From NCBI GenBank assembly GCA_951640165.1, contig OX621265.1:14831001-14895000 (forward strand): 64,000 nucleotides of DNA. Reading direction: 5' to 3'. Source of the DNA: Pseudoips prasinana (lineage: Eukaryota > Arthropoda > Insecta > Lepidoptera > Nolidae). Both the position numbers and the translations under genes were made by a program. The notes beneath the pieces are model-generated. The model did not search any database. It worked only from the letters and a program-made list of their open reading frames with translations, and was not told the DNA's origin. The stretch's first letter is position 1. Every line of letters begins with the position of its first letter. Shown one piece after another: positions 40,988 through 50,560 of the stretch.

Positions 40988-41209
40988 GTGCCGCTGCTAA
41001 CACGTATAACATCGTTGAAAAAATAACATTGACTTCTGATTATGATGGGACATATATTAGCTGTCGCATAAATATATCACCGAATACAGATTTGAGTGAG
41101 ATCAAAGTAATATTACATCAAAAAAATAAGTCGTCACCAACAACATCATCAATAAGTAAGACACCAGAGTTGGACAACTTACGTATGCCTGGTACCGGTA
41201 CAATTAAAC
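40988..41209 (+). CDS. Receptor gene 2, exon 6: second half of Ig-like domain 2 and stalk
   Basis: Acceptor AATTTTTCAG, donor ATTAAAC|GTAAGC, phase 1-1, 222 nt, residues 217-291. LTSDYDGTYISCRINIS supplies C242 in an Ig strand-F motif (Y to C spacing is one longer than usual). After strand G comes a Ser/Thr/Pro-rich stalk (KSSPTTSSISKTPEL) leading to the membrane. Reading past the donor adds only KRKHAEL-type residues and a stop at 41227-41229, so intron retention would give a soluble form. Confidence 0.8.
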
Positions 41210-41284
41210 GTAAGCATGCTGAACTTTAAGTGCAATATCGAAATCTTTGGGAGCTTTTCAAATTGGCCTTGCTTTAGTAGTTAC

Positions 41285-41560
41285 TAACTCTGCCCCGCGG
41301 TTTTACCCGCGTTAAACTGTATAAATTTTAGCCAATGTGTTAATTCAGGGTGTCAGCTAAATCCATACCAAATATTATTAAAATCGCTCCAGCCGTTTAG
41401 TCGTTAAGAAGTAACAAACATACACACTCATACAGTCACACATTCACTTACTTTCACCTTTATAATATTAGTAGGATATATTACTATAAAGTTTTATTAA
41501 AATCCGTCCTGTAGTTTTTGCGTAAAAGAATAACAAACATATACATACATAAAAACTTTA
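41285..41560 (-). repeat. Helitron-like element, minus strand
   Basis: GCCCCGCGGTTTTACCCGCG at the left is the complement of a Helitron 3' hairpin. The body has AAATCGCTCCAGCCGTTTAG and TCACTTACTTTCACCTTTAT. The 5' end is not clear. Confidence 0.6.
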
Positions 41561-42010
41561 TAATATTAGGATGATAGCAATTTTGTGACATTTGATTTTG
41601 GTTGAACTCTTTGTCTAATCTAAAGGCAAATCGCTATAGAGATCGAATAAATGATCATTAATTTCGCATTCACGGCTCTGGTTTGTGGACTCGCACTAGC
41701 ATACGTGCGCAACCGCTGCCTGCCACAGCGCCACTGTCTTTGTGGATGGATGTAATCCGTCAGCTAAACGGATGTAATCTACGCGCCCCAACTCCGGATG
41801 GGATCACGCACCCGTAATCTAAGGACGTTGAAGATTACATCCGTCTAGAACACGCTCTCTGATTACTTTTTAAATTAAAAACCAGTTGAAGATCAAAGTT
41901 CTTTGTTAACAAACAATAGGGATACTTACTTACTTAATTTTATTTGTTAATATTAAATTGGACTATAAAGTAGCATAATAGCAAAACAGCAACTTAAAAC
42001 GAATTATGTA
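41561..42010. other. Intron sequence, unassigned
   Basis: Includes a GC-richer stretch (41690-41850, with GTAATCCGTCAGCTAAACGG and related lines repeated). No exon or known element. Confidence 0.4.
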
Positions 42011-42019
42011 TTTAAAAAT

Positions 42020-42580
42020 CATCACACTGATATTATAAAGGCGAAAGTTTGTGAGTGTGTATTTTTGTGACTTCTTCACGTCTGAACGGCTGGAGCGATT
42101 ATAATAAAATTTGATATGGAGTTAGCTGGGCATCATGGATTAAGACATAGGCTATAATTTATAAAGTTTAATGCGATTAAGAATTTAAAACGCTTATCCT
42201 ACTAATTTTAAAAACGCCAAAGCTTGTAAGTATGGATGGATGTTTGTTACGCTTTCACGTAAAATCTACTGAATGAATTTTAATGAAACTTAACAATAAT
42301 AAAGCTTATAATATCAGAATAACACATAGGCTACAATTTATAAAGATATTGCGTGAATTGTCCAAAATATGACGATCAGTGTTCAATAATAGGACAAAAT
42401 CTACCATCTGCGAACTATTCCGGCGTGCACTGCCAAAGCCGCTAATATTATACATCCGCCACATCCTACTTATATTATAAATACGAAAGTTTGTGAGTAT
42501 AGATGTACATTTGTTATTCTTTTACGCCAAAACTACTTTAACGCGGGTGAAACCGCGGGGCCTAGCTAGTATCGTTAGCC
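42020..42580 (+). repeat. Cluster of Helitron-like fragments
   Basis: Three partial bodies (42025-42190, 42195-42360, 42470-42575). Each starts near AAGTTTGTGAGT or AAGCTTGTAAGT. The last ends GCGGGTGAAACCGCGGGG followed by CCTAGCTAGT, a Helitron 3' end. Confidence 0.6.
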
Positions 42581-42603
42581 TAGATAGTACGTTCTGTGTT
42601 ATA

Positions 42604-42631
42604 GATATATATATATATATATATATATATT
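42604..42631. repeat. (AT)n microsatellite
   Basis: About 13 AT units. Confidence 0.9.
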
Positions 42632-42664
42632 TATTAGATACGTACATAGGCTCACGGTAGATTG

Positions 42665-42860
42665 TTTTAATTGTAACGGCTAAGGCAGTCGCCTCGCCTT
42701 TTCGTGTCGCGGGTTCAAGTCCCGCGCTGGTCAACTATTTGTGTGAGCCATAAATAGTTGTTCTGAGTCTGAATGTAATTTGTGTCCGTCTATTATATGT
42801 TTGTTAAGTACCCTCGTGACACAGGGATAAGATTTCCGTGTGCTGGCGTTGTCCTTTTTT
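42665..42860 (+). mobile_element. tRNA-derived SINE, family G, copy 2
   Basis: AACGGCTAAGGCAGTCGCCT and GTCGCGGGTTCAAGTCCCGC form the head, and GTTGTTCTGAGTCTGAATGT the body. It ends about 45 bp before the transmembrane exon. Compare 19934-20110. Confidence 0.8.
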
Positions 42861-42907
42861 TTTTAAAAAAAACATGTTTGCAATCAATTTTTTATTTTAA
42901 TCTTCAG

Positions 42908-43041
42908 AACCAACTTTAATGAATACTCGTATGGGACCAGTCTTATGCGGTGTGGGCGTGTTATCTGTCCTGGTGGTTACCATGACGACCGCGTATTTCT
43001 CGCATAGATATAGAAGAAATAAGAAAACCGCTGATGAACAA
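42908..43041 (+). CDS. Receptor gene 2, exon 7: transmembrane segment
   Basis: Acceptor TTAATCTTCAG, donor GAACAA|GTAAGTAG, enters phase 1 and leaves phase 0, 134 nt, residues 291-335. MGPVLCGVGVLSVLVVTMTT and AYF (299-321) form one helix with no charged residue, followed by a basic stop-transfer stretch (SHRYRRNKK). This fixes a type I topology. There is no charged TM residue to pair with an ITAM adaptor, so signalling would rest on the receptor's own tail. Confidence 0.85.
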
Positions 43042-43195
43042 GTAAGTAGTAATTTTTGGAATACATTTATTTTTAAATGGATCAGTGTATTTTACCATGT
43101 AACTGTAGGTGGTAAGGTTATTCGAATTAAAATCGCCGGTTGCTCATAGTGTCGCCAAGTTCTGGCAATAAAATAATTAAGACAAGGATACCATC

Positions 43196-43810
43196 CATCC
43201 ATTTTTTTTTCTTTTTTGATAAGGCAGGGGAATGTCTTCGCATGCCACCCGCAAAAAGTGTCTGCGGGTGGGTATGTCGGACTTGCACCGACTAAACCTA
43301 CCTGCCGTGGACTTCTATTGACGCCTGATGGGGGAGTCCCGGGAACGCGGGTTTGCTGCTCCGGTACCCCCCTTTTGCGCCATGTCCCAGATGGTCAGGA
43401 CACGTGCCCTGGGAGGGCTCCTTTGGATTGCCCTCCCCTATTGCCGACTCCTGCCAGTACGGCACAGCGACTGCGCCACAAACAGATCGCTGTCATCCCG
43501 GAACCGCTTGTACGTGGCGGCAGTAGAGGATACTTCTCACACTGCCACCGCGGCCCCGAGGGGAGATGGGCTAACGGCTGCCGCCGCCACCCCGACGCCT
43601 CCGCCGCCTACGAGCGGGATCGGCTCGTTCCCGATTCCGTTCGGCGGCCTCCTTCTACAGCAAAACTGTCTCACAGAAGGAGACCACGGCGTCCCATTTG
43701 GTGGAGTCGCCAGCCAGCATCGCATACACGACTGAGCGCAGTCTGACCTTGCGGCACGGCACGTCTTGCTTCGGCAGCTCGAAGGACACTTTGGCATGAC
43801 GCGTCAGGTC
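43196..43810 (-). pseudogene. R1-clade LINE 3' fragment
   Basis: GC-rich island. On the minus strand, near 43780-43640, it reads VSFELPKQDVPCRKVRL, then STKWDAVVSFCETVLL, then a stop, then KEAAERNRE. The FCE...KEAAER ending is the usual R1-clade ORF2 C-terminus. The rest (43196-43600) is 3' UTR. The plus-strand ORF across it (43216-43746) is a shadow of the GC bias. Confidence 0.65.
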
Positions 43811-43994
43811 GTAGCGACGACAATCGCCACAGTTACCGTCGCATCCGTTTCAAACCTTATTTTATTCAGTTTAGCTGTCATTATCCTGTGACCTATGTGA
43901 CTTGCGGGCAAATTCGGAACGCCACCGATTGCACACCGCCGCAGTCTGTGGAATGAAACGGCATGCCACGACGTGCAGGCGTCCGCAGCATGAT

Positions 43995-44720
43995 AGATAC
44001 ATAGATAGATTAACTCTTTATTGTACACCAATATTAAAATCTTACAGTACAGGAGCATGTAAATAAAAAGTATACAATTGGCGGTCTTATCACTAAAATG
44101 TGATCTCTTCCAGACAACCAAAGAATGGATAATAATAGGGATTATTTAAGAGGGCAGTTGTCGGTGTACGTATACTTTGTTAACAGTATCCGTTGGTACT
44201 CAGTACAAGAGCCTATATATATATATACTATTATACACTATATACATACATACACACTATATAAATACATACATACCTATAATAGATAGAAACTTACATA
44301 TTACAATATTACCTACTAGTTCTATCAATGTATCCTATAGTGATAGGTAGTAATCCTTTACACTTTGCTGGAACTTGTGTGAACTTTGTGCTTGGCGCAC
44401 TGTTATTGGCAGTGCATTCCACAAACGAACACTCTGAACAGCGAACGATTTATCAAGGAAAGTTGTGGAATGCGCTGGTATTTTTAACTTAAGATTTTCC
44501 GATGATCGTAAAACTCTCGAATGTGACTCGTATAGAAAAGAAAACCGTTTTTTAAGATATGAAGGAAAGGATGGAGTAAACAAAATACTGTAGAGCAATG
44601 AGAGTATATGAGTATTCCGACGAAGGCGTATAGATAGCCACTTGATATATACGATATGGCATGCCACGATATGCCGCAGTAAAATGGTATCGACATAAAG
44701 TAATATGAATTCTAAGTTCA
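43995..44720 (-). pseudogene. CR1-like LINE 3' end (second copy)
   Basis: Minus strand at 44335-44721: KWLSIRLRRNTHILSLLYSI, then SSENLKLKIPAHSTTFLDKS, then RLWNALPITVRQA and a stop. The 3' UTR ends in TGTACAATAAAGAGTTAATC and a TAGA-type tail. Homologous to 24265-24900. Confidence 0.8.
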
Positions 44721-44721
44721 A

Positions 44722-45230
44722 TGAGGATAGAATATCTTGATCAAAAACAAAACCTTTGATGTTCCATGCCGTGCCGCGACGTCAGTTTGCGCCGGCCTTT
44801 CAGTTAACTCGGGTTCTCTCATTAGGTTCAGAATACCGTTTTTATTTACTTCTTGTTTGACCTTCTTGATTATCATATCCATCCTGGAAATCAGTACCAG
44901 ATCTTTCTATAGTTTTTTTTATAGTTCGTATATATGACGCTCATGGCAAGATTTTCTCACCGGACCGTACATGATCGGCGAGGTTAAGTTGACTTCATCG
45001 ATGATAACCAAACACTTGAGGCACACTACAATAGTAGCGGTTAGACCCATCATGGAGGAATGACTCACTTATCGGCAGGTACTCTCGGATCATGGGTGCT
45101 TCGGGAAGTACCTGCATAGCATAGGACTACAAACTACTAACTTCCATCCATTTATTTACCTGACATATGCATATTTGTATATAAACATATTCATACGTTC
45201 ACCCAAGTACAGGAAACTCACAACATCAAT
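44722..45230. other. Intron sequence, unassigned
   Basis: The 44940-45140 part has a repeat-like look (GTACTCTCGGATCATGGGTG, TTCGGGAAGTACCTGC), but no second copy is in the window. Confidence 0.4.
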
Positions 45231-45234
45231 ACCC

Positions 45235-45480
45235 GTCACAAAAATCGACTTTATCTACCACCATCAAGATTAAAAATATTAAATGGAAGTCCACAATACA
45301 TGGCAATACGAATATATAACAAATTACCACAATAAATTAAAAAAAAGAAACCAAATTCTATATATTCAACGAAAAACTAAGATGTTTTCTTATTAAAAAA
45401 TGTTACTATACCGTTGAAGAATACTTAAACACAAAAATAACAAAACAATATTAATAAATAAAATGATCTAATAATAAATA
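45235..45480 (+). pseudogene. LINE C-terminal remnant
   Basis: Reads HKNRLYLPPSRLKILNGSPQ and the following YMAIRIYNKLPQ, then stops. Jockey/CR1-group C-terminus, decayed. Confidence 0.6.
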
Positions 45481-45714
45481 TGAATTAATATGGCAACAGA
45501 ATAGATATTTTAACTAACATTATTTTAACGATTACATTATTAACTAATTTGTATCTATAAATTTAGCTATACCGTACTTGAAATAACATGTTATCTCTCA
45601 AATTTGCAACGCCTGCAAAAGGCCGCTAAGTTCTAAGCACCACTATTGAGTAATAAGACCTGTTTGTACACTTAGTAAGCAAATAAATGATTTTGATTTG
45701 ATTTGATCTGATTG

Positions 45715-46370
45715 GATAGAAGAGGTGCCTGGTTGTCACCATTGGGGTAGCCCCGTTGACACAGCGCTTCACAAACTGGTGGAATGCCCAGCTTGGGACA
45801 CACAGTGTTCTCGGGATGCTATGGGTGCGGTTAACATCTCACTTGCAACGGTGACTGAATTCATGGTTGCAAGCGAGAGGGCTTGGAATATCGTCGCCAC
45901 CTTTTGCGAGGAGGTGATGGTCACGAAAGAGGGGGCGGAGCGAGAACTGTAGACATCTTCTTTCCAGCCAAACCGCGCCAGGAGCACCGGGCGTCGGATG
46001 GCGTATATCGCCAATCTCCGGCCTCCATGAGGAGTGGCCTGCGGGCGATGGACTTGGGGCAGTCCATCGTTCGACCAGAATAGGACCGTGAGGATGGCGT
46101 GCCGTGTTTCGGGCGCGCCTTTCTTGAGGAGGGGGGAAAGTGGGACATACTTTCCCCGAACGTAAGTGGGGCTCACTTAAAAGTGGGCCAACACCTGTCC
46201 AGGCTGTTGCGAATGCGCGAGAGAATTCTGTGGTCTGGACTGAAGGTGGCTGAGGGACACCGTGGGGTTTTAGTCGGTAAACCAGCCATACCTATATGGC
46301 TGGGACTCCGACATACCCCGTCGCTTCGTTCGCTTACGATCCATAAAGGATTTCATCACAAAAAATAAAT
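45715..46370 (+). pseudogene. R1-clade LINE 3' end
   Basis: EVPGCHHWGSPVDTALHKLV followed by ECPAW gives the CCHC cluster, and IVATFCEEVMVTKEGAEREL plus stop (45952) is a typical R1-clade end. A GC-rich 3' UTR follows to about 46370. Confidence 0.8.
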
Positions 46371-47330
46371 ATATAAAAACTTGATAGTTTTGTTGTTAGA
46401 CATCATTTCTTTTTATGATTGCACCATTCCACCGTCTAACATTAAAACTTTTGTTTTATTGCCACCAAAAGATTGGGCCCCACCAGAGGCATTTTTTCTT
46501 GTTTCAATAGGTTTACAGCAAGTAATCCGTCTATATAATTTTTCTTTTGTACCAACTTGAGATGCGCATAAACTTTCATGAAAAACTGCTACGCAAATTT
46601 TTATTTATCTGACGTATTATTCTCAGGCTAAAAAACTGCTGCGCAAATTTTTATTTATCTGACGTATTATTCTCAGGCTAAGCTTATTATTTATGTATGA
46701 GTATTATATTTATGTATTCATATAATATGTATTATTTGTTTTTATTGCCATATTATACTGCACCTATATTGGTGTCTATTTCCTTTTTAACCGACTTCAA
46801 AAGGAGGAGGTTCTCAAGTTCACCGGTATTTTTTTTTATGTATGTACACCGATTACTCGGAGATTTATGCCTCGATTTATGTGATTCTTTTTTAGTTTGG
46901 TGCGGAATAGTTGCCATTTGGTCCCATATAAATTTTATATAGTTTGGCGCAGTGTTTCATTTAAGGGTCATATTTGTATGAAAATTTTTGTTTATGTGGA
47001 CGATGTAACTGTCTTTGGCACAGACGTTTTTAAATCTAAGCCAGTCTAGCTGGACTCATACTGTTCAAGTGTTTCTTGGTATGAACATCAATAACAGTTT
47101 CATACGCGCGTATAAGCTTGTTTTTGGAAGCGCATGTAGGCGCACCTTTTAGCCCAAGCGCATTTTTTTATATTTACGAACCGATTTACGTGATTCTTCT
47201 CTAGTTTGATGCGAAATAGCTGCCATTTTTAGGGTTTTATAGCCAAATGGCAAAAAAACGGAAACCTTATGGATTTGTCATGTCTGTCTGTCCATATGTC
47301 ACAGCCACTTTTTCCGAAACTATAAGAATT
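46371..47330. other. Intron 7: repeats and unassigned DNA
   Basis: Contains an AACCGACTTCAAAAGGAGGA repeat at 46789-46960 and a TTTTATAGCCAAATGGC / GTCATGTCTGTCTGTCCATA repeat at 47225-47335. Both are of types often seen in Lepidoptera. ORFs here are not supported. Confidence 0.45.
46579..46681 (+). repeat. 51-bp tandem duplication
   Basis: AAAAACTGCTACGCAAATTT through TATTATTCTCAGGCT occurs twice back to back with one difference (CTACGC or CTGCGC). Confidence 0.9.
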
Positions 47331-47736
47331 ATGCCTCTACGGCTGTTTAGACCCAAACTAAAAGTCTGACTGATTGGTAAGTGTTTCTACACATTAACAG
47401 AATACTTGGATTGTAAAACATGCGATACAATGAACAATATCTGAGGTAGTAAAAAATTTAAGTTTTGCGTTTGTTATTTAAATATTTAGTAGTTATTGTA
47501 TGGTAATGTAATTTTGTATTAGTTATTTAAATATTAAGTAGTTATGTAAAATCTTTGCCATTAAATTTGTACAATCGTACGGATGATTAATAAGTTATTC
47601 GCATGCCTCTAAGGGTAGATATGTCGGGAACCAATACTATGTACCTATCACCATATGTAATCATATCTTAAGCGAATAAAGATAAATAAGAAAAAATTAG
47701 GCGAGGCCGAGTCGAACTCTCTCGAGTCGTTGTCTT
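47331..47736. other. Intron 7, no feature
   Basis: AT-rich, with TTATTTAAATATTAAGTAGTT-like direct repeats at 47470-47550. Confidence 0.4.
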
Positions 47737-48047
47737 GATCATCAATACCACCTAGCCTATGAGCCTTCTGCTCAGTACACTCGATGGCTAATCGATCATG
47801 AATAAGACCTAGTCTAACAGCCCTCTGCTCACCAGACTCATTAGCTAATCAATCATAAATAAGACCTAGGCTATGAGCCCTCTGCTCAGTAGACTCGTTG
47901 GCTAATCGATCATTAATAAGACCTAGTCTTCATAGACTCATGCCTTCTGCTCTGCAGGCTTGATGGCTATTCGATCATTAGTAGTAAGACCTAGTCTATA
48001 AGCCCTCAATCGTTAGCTAGATGGTCATAAATACGGCCTAACCTATG
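47737..48047 (+). repeat. 57-bp minisatellite, about 5.5 units
   Basis: Unit type GATCATNAATAAGACCTAG followed by CTATGAGCCCTCTGCTCAGT and AGACTCGTTGGCTAATC. Units diverge from one another, and the later units contain indels. Confidence 0.8.
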
Positions 48048-48324
48048 TATGCACTTGCTGTTCAGACTTGCATGAATCTTAGCGAGTCTAGACTCGTACT
48101 GTGCAAGTTTTCTTAGAGTGATCGTAATTTTATGTAGTTTTTCTTACTTTACAAACGGTCTTTTAGATCATTCACTGTCTCACAAGAACGTGAAAAAGAG
48201 TTTCGAACAACATTTTTTCGGAGGATATTTCTTTTTTCCGTTCTCGTTTGTTGGGACCTATAGTTTTGAGTTGCGCGGCACCTTTGTAGTCCTACCCATA
48301 GCTAGACACTAAAAAGTAACAAAT
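48048..48324. other. Intron 7, no feature
   Basis: Nothing recognised. An ORF here (48118-48312) has no homology I can see. Confidence 0.4.
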
Positions 48325-49060
48325 AAAAAAAACTTCGTTTAAAAAAACCGACTTCAAAAACTAAAATGTATAAAAAATATCTTAATAAAGATTTATTTTA
48401 ATACATCTCTTATGCAAACGTAATACCTTTAATATTAATCAATACTATAATTTGTATGTGCTACCTATTGATAGGTTTGAAGTCGGTGCCAAGCCCTAAG
48501 CAAAATATAATAAAATAATATTACATACAGGTTTCATACTTTGTGATGAAATTCCTACACTAAAGATAATACGTAAATAAACTTAAAGAACAATAGAATT
48601 AATATGAAACAGATGAAACTGTATCATAAAAATATATTTAATATGAATACCGAATGAGTTACATTAGTTATAATAAATATATATATTATGCGTATATATG
48701 AATATATTTGTGGCCCTGAAAAACAAACGGATAAATTATTAATTAGGAGACAACGCTTCAAAATTTTACTATATTTCGAGACGCCGCGCCCGTCAACGAC
48801 GTCTACCCGCTTGGGTTGTTTGTGTAGAAACACGAAGCTATCCCGGTGAAAGTAACGCGCGGCGAGTGTGATAACTACTATTACATTTGACTTGGCACCG
48901 ACTTAAAACCTATCAACAGGTAGCACATACAAATTATAGTATTTGATAAATATTAAAGGTATTACGTTTGCATAAGAGATGTATTAAAATAAATCTTTAT
49001 TAAGATATTTTTTATACATTTCAGTTTTTGAAGTCGGTTTTTTTAAACGAAGTTTTTTTT
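48325..49060. mobile_element. Foldback element with ~170-bp inverted arms
   Basis: The arms 48325-48493 and 48891-49060 are near-exact complements (outer AAAAAAAACTTCGTTTAAAA, inner GAAGTCGGTGCCAAG). About 400 bp of unrelated sequence lies between. It ends 133 bp before the acceptor of the tail exon. No transposase. Confidence 0.85.
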
Positions 49061-49193
49061 CTTTACTAGGGTTTTTTATAGTTTTTGAATAATGCTTTAG
49101 AAAACATCTCATTTAAGATCATAAGAGCAATAATACATCTAACAGTTTTATATATATAACAGTTCAGAATCATCAGCGAAGATTTTTTTACAG

Positions 49194-49592
49194 GTTGACA
49201 CAATTCACATAACTGACGCAGTGGATGAAAGTAATCACAAAACAGGATGTGGGGAGAAAGATACGAGGGTTCCTGGCAACACACAGAAAACCAAAGACGA
49301 GAATAAAGAAGAAGAACATTTCTATCACTCCATATACGATTATGTTTACCAACACATGATAGGCCTTAGAATAAGCAAAAGGCTAAGTAGGCAAAATACT
49401 ATTTATACTGAACCAACTGTAAAAAAGCCAAGTGAAGCTGACACATCTGTAAATAGGCCAAGTCATATCTATGAAAATGTACAAACAGCTCATTATTCAA
49501 TAAAACAAGAAGACAAACCTATACCAAATAGGTACGTCGATATGACACATAATACTTATGTGGAAATGTTGCCACATCAGACAATGAATTAA
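49194..49592 (+). CDS. Receptor gene 2, exon 8: cytoplasmic tail with three YxxM motifs
   Basis: Acceptor GATTTTTTTACAG, phase 0, 132 codons plus TAA, residues 336-467. A Lys/Glu-rich stretch is followed by clustered tyrosines (FYHSIYDYVYQHM). YxxM motifs at Y387 (YQHM), Y449 (YVDM) and Y457 (YVEM) match the docking site of the PI3-kinase p85 SH2 domains. Y428 (YENV) fits the Grb2-type YxN site. Further tyrosines are Y406 and Y436. Inference: an activating or co-stimulatory tail. It contrasts with the ITIM-like tail of gene 1, with which it shares only the phase-0 last-exon architecture and high tyrosine content. Confidence 0.85.
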   Translation, partial: VDTIHITDAVDESNHKTGCGEKDTRVPGNTQKTKDENKEEEHFYHSIYDYVYQHMIGLRISKRLSRQNTIYTEPTVKKPSEADTSVNRPSHIYENVQTAHYSIKQEDKPIPNRYVDMTHNTYVEMLPHQTMN

Positions 49593-49598
49593 CCAAGA

Positions 49599-49612
49599 AA
49601 TAAATAAATAAA
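49599..49612 (+). promoter_or_regulatory. Poly(A) signal of receptor gene 2
   Basis: Overlapping AATAAA motifs (AAATAAATAAATAAAA) lie 7 bp after the stop codon, at the border of the next repeat, implying a very short 3' UTR or one that runs into the repeat. Confidence 0.5.
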
Positions 49613-49903
49613 ACCGGCCAAGTGCGAGTCGGACTCGCACTTGACTGACGAAGGGTTCCGTACCATTATCTATAAGCAAAAAAATTCACGTTCGTTTTGT
49701 GGGAGCAACCTTAAATATTTATTTTGTTTTGCTTCTTAGTATTTGTTGTTATAGCGGCAATAGAAATACAACATCTGTGAAAACTTCAACTGTCTAACTA
49801 TCACGGTTCATGAGATACAGCCTGGGACAGACGAACAGACAGACAGACAGCGAAGTCTTAGTAAAAGGGTCCCGTTTTACCCTTTGAGTACGGAACCCTA
49901 AGA
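49612..49903 (+). repeat. GGCCAAGTGCGAGTCGGA repeat, complete copy
   Basis: Starts AACCGGCCAAGTGCGAGTCG and ends GGTCCCGTTTTACCCTTTGA plus GTACGGAACCCTAA. The 3' half matches 27740-27930. A GACAGACAGACAGACAG tract lies inside. A very common lepidopteran repeat as I recall. Confidence 0.8.
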
Positions 49904-49972
49904 ACAATAAAAATGTTTATTTGAACCGAATTATAGTTACCGAACCGAATAAAAGTGCTCACAGCTACATGC

Positions 49973-50200
49973 TCTCACCGGTTCGTAAGTAATTGGTGAG
50001 GTTGGATGGGTGATCGCCAAAGTGGTTTAATTTCTGAGCGTCTCCGTGCTTCGGAAGGCACGTTAAGCTGTCGTTCCCGGTTGTAGCCATTAGGCAACAG
50101 TCGTTAAGCCATGTCAGAGGCCTAATGGGCGGCTTCAACAACTCTGACACCCACTAGAGTACTTTCTGAGTACCCACTGCCCACACGATAAGTAAGTAAG
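49973..50200 (+). repeat. Dispersed repeat family A, copy 3
   Basis: TTCGTAAGTAATTGGTGAGG to CAACTCTGACACCC. Lacks the segment with ACCAGGCTCGCGG present in copy 2. Confidence 0.75.
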
Positions 50201-50239
50201 TAGGTAATGGTTACCAACTAATGATTACAGAATAGTGAA

Positions 50240-50560
50240 TCACTTAGGGCCCTTAAATTGATCCTCGGTGCTTTCACAGCTGGCTTCTCTACTTGCAATT
50301 CTCTCGTTTTATGAGGCTATAGCCTCTTTACATCATTCTGTCTCCCGCTTTGCTCTGGAGGGAAGTGGAACTATTCATTTTCTAACTCCTCCTTTTTTCT
50401 TTCTGATTAAATTCGTTGCGGGATCCAAGACAGTTAAAGCGATTCCCCGGGATATGCCTGAGTCTCACCGCTCAGTGTCATTTCATTGTGTACCACTGTT
50501 GATCCTGGCTTACAGGAGTTGCAGTGGTGGGTATGAGGCAGGGACTAGTCCCGATAAGAT
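50240..50560 (+). mobile_element. Repeat family C, copy 2
   Basis: CACTTAGGGCCCTTAAATTG start, CTTACAGGAGTTGCAGTGGT and GGGACTAGTCCCGATAAGA end. Same orientation as 36970-37310. Confidence 0.75.

Larger units (their letters stand above)
19678..49592 (+). other. Receptor gene 2: whole gene model (two Ig-like domains, YxxM tail)
   Basis: Coding exons: 19678-19756, 34760-34927 (or 30413-30571), 36693-36833, 38226-38288, 39638-39835, 40988-41209, 42908-43041 and 49194-49592. All introns are GT-AG. Introns 1-6 are phase 1 and the last is phase 0. Coding length is 1404 nt, 468 codons with stop. Predicted layout: signal peptide 1-25, Ig-like domain 1 (C61 and C111), linker ~130-150, Ig-like domain 2 (C196 and C242), Ser/Thr/Pro stalk, TM 299-321, tail 322-467. 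Residues are numbered with exon 2b. The exons were joined by eye and transcript evidence is lacking, but phase agreement at seven junctions makes chance unlikely. Ig domains whose exons begin and end in phase 1 are typical of animal receptor genes. No named family is recognised. Confidence 0.8.

Noticed and set aside
43216..43746. 176-codon plus-strand ORF in a GC-rich island
   Set aside because: The opposite strand shows an R1-clade ORF2 C-terminus. The plus-strand frame is a compositional shadow.
47737..48047. CRISPR-like array of repeats
   Set aside because: The repeats are 57 bp, imperfect and without unique spacers, in a eukaryotic intron. It is a minisatellite.
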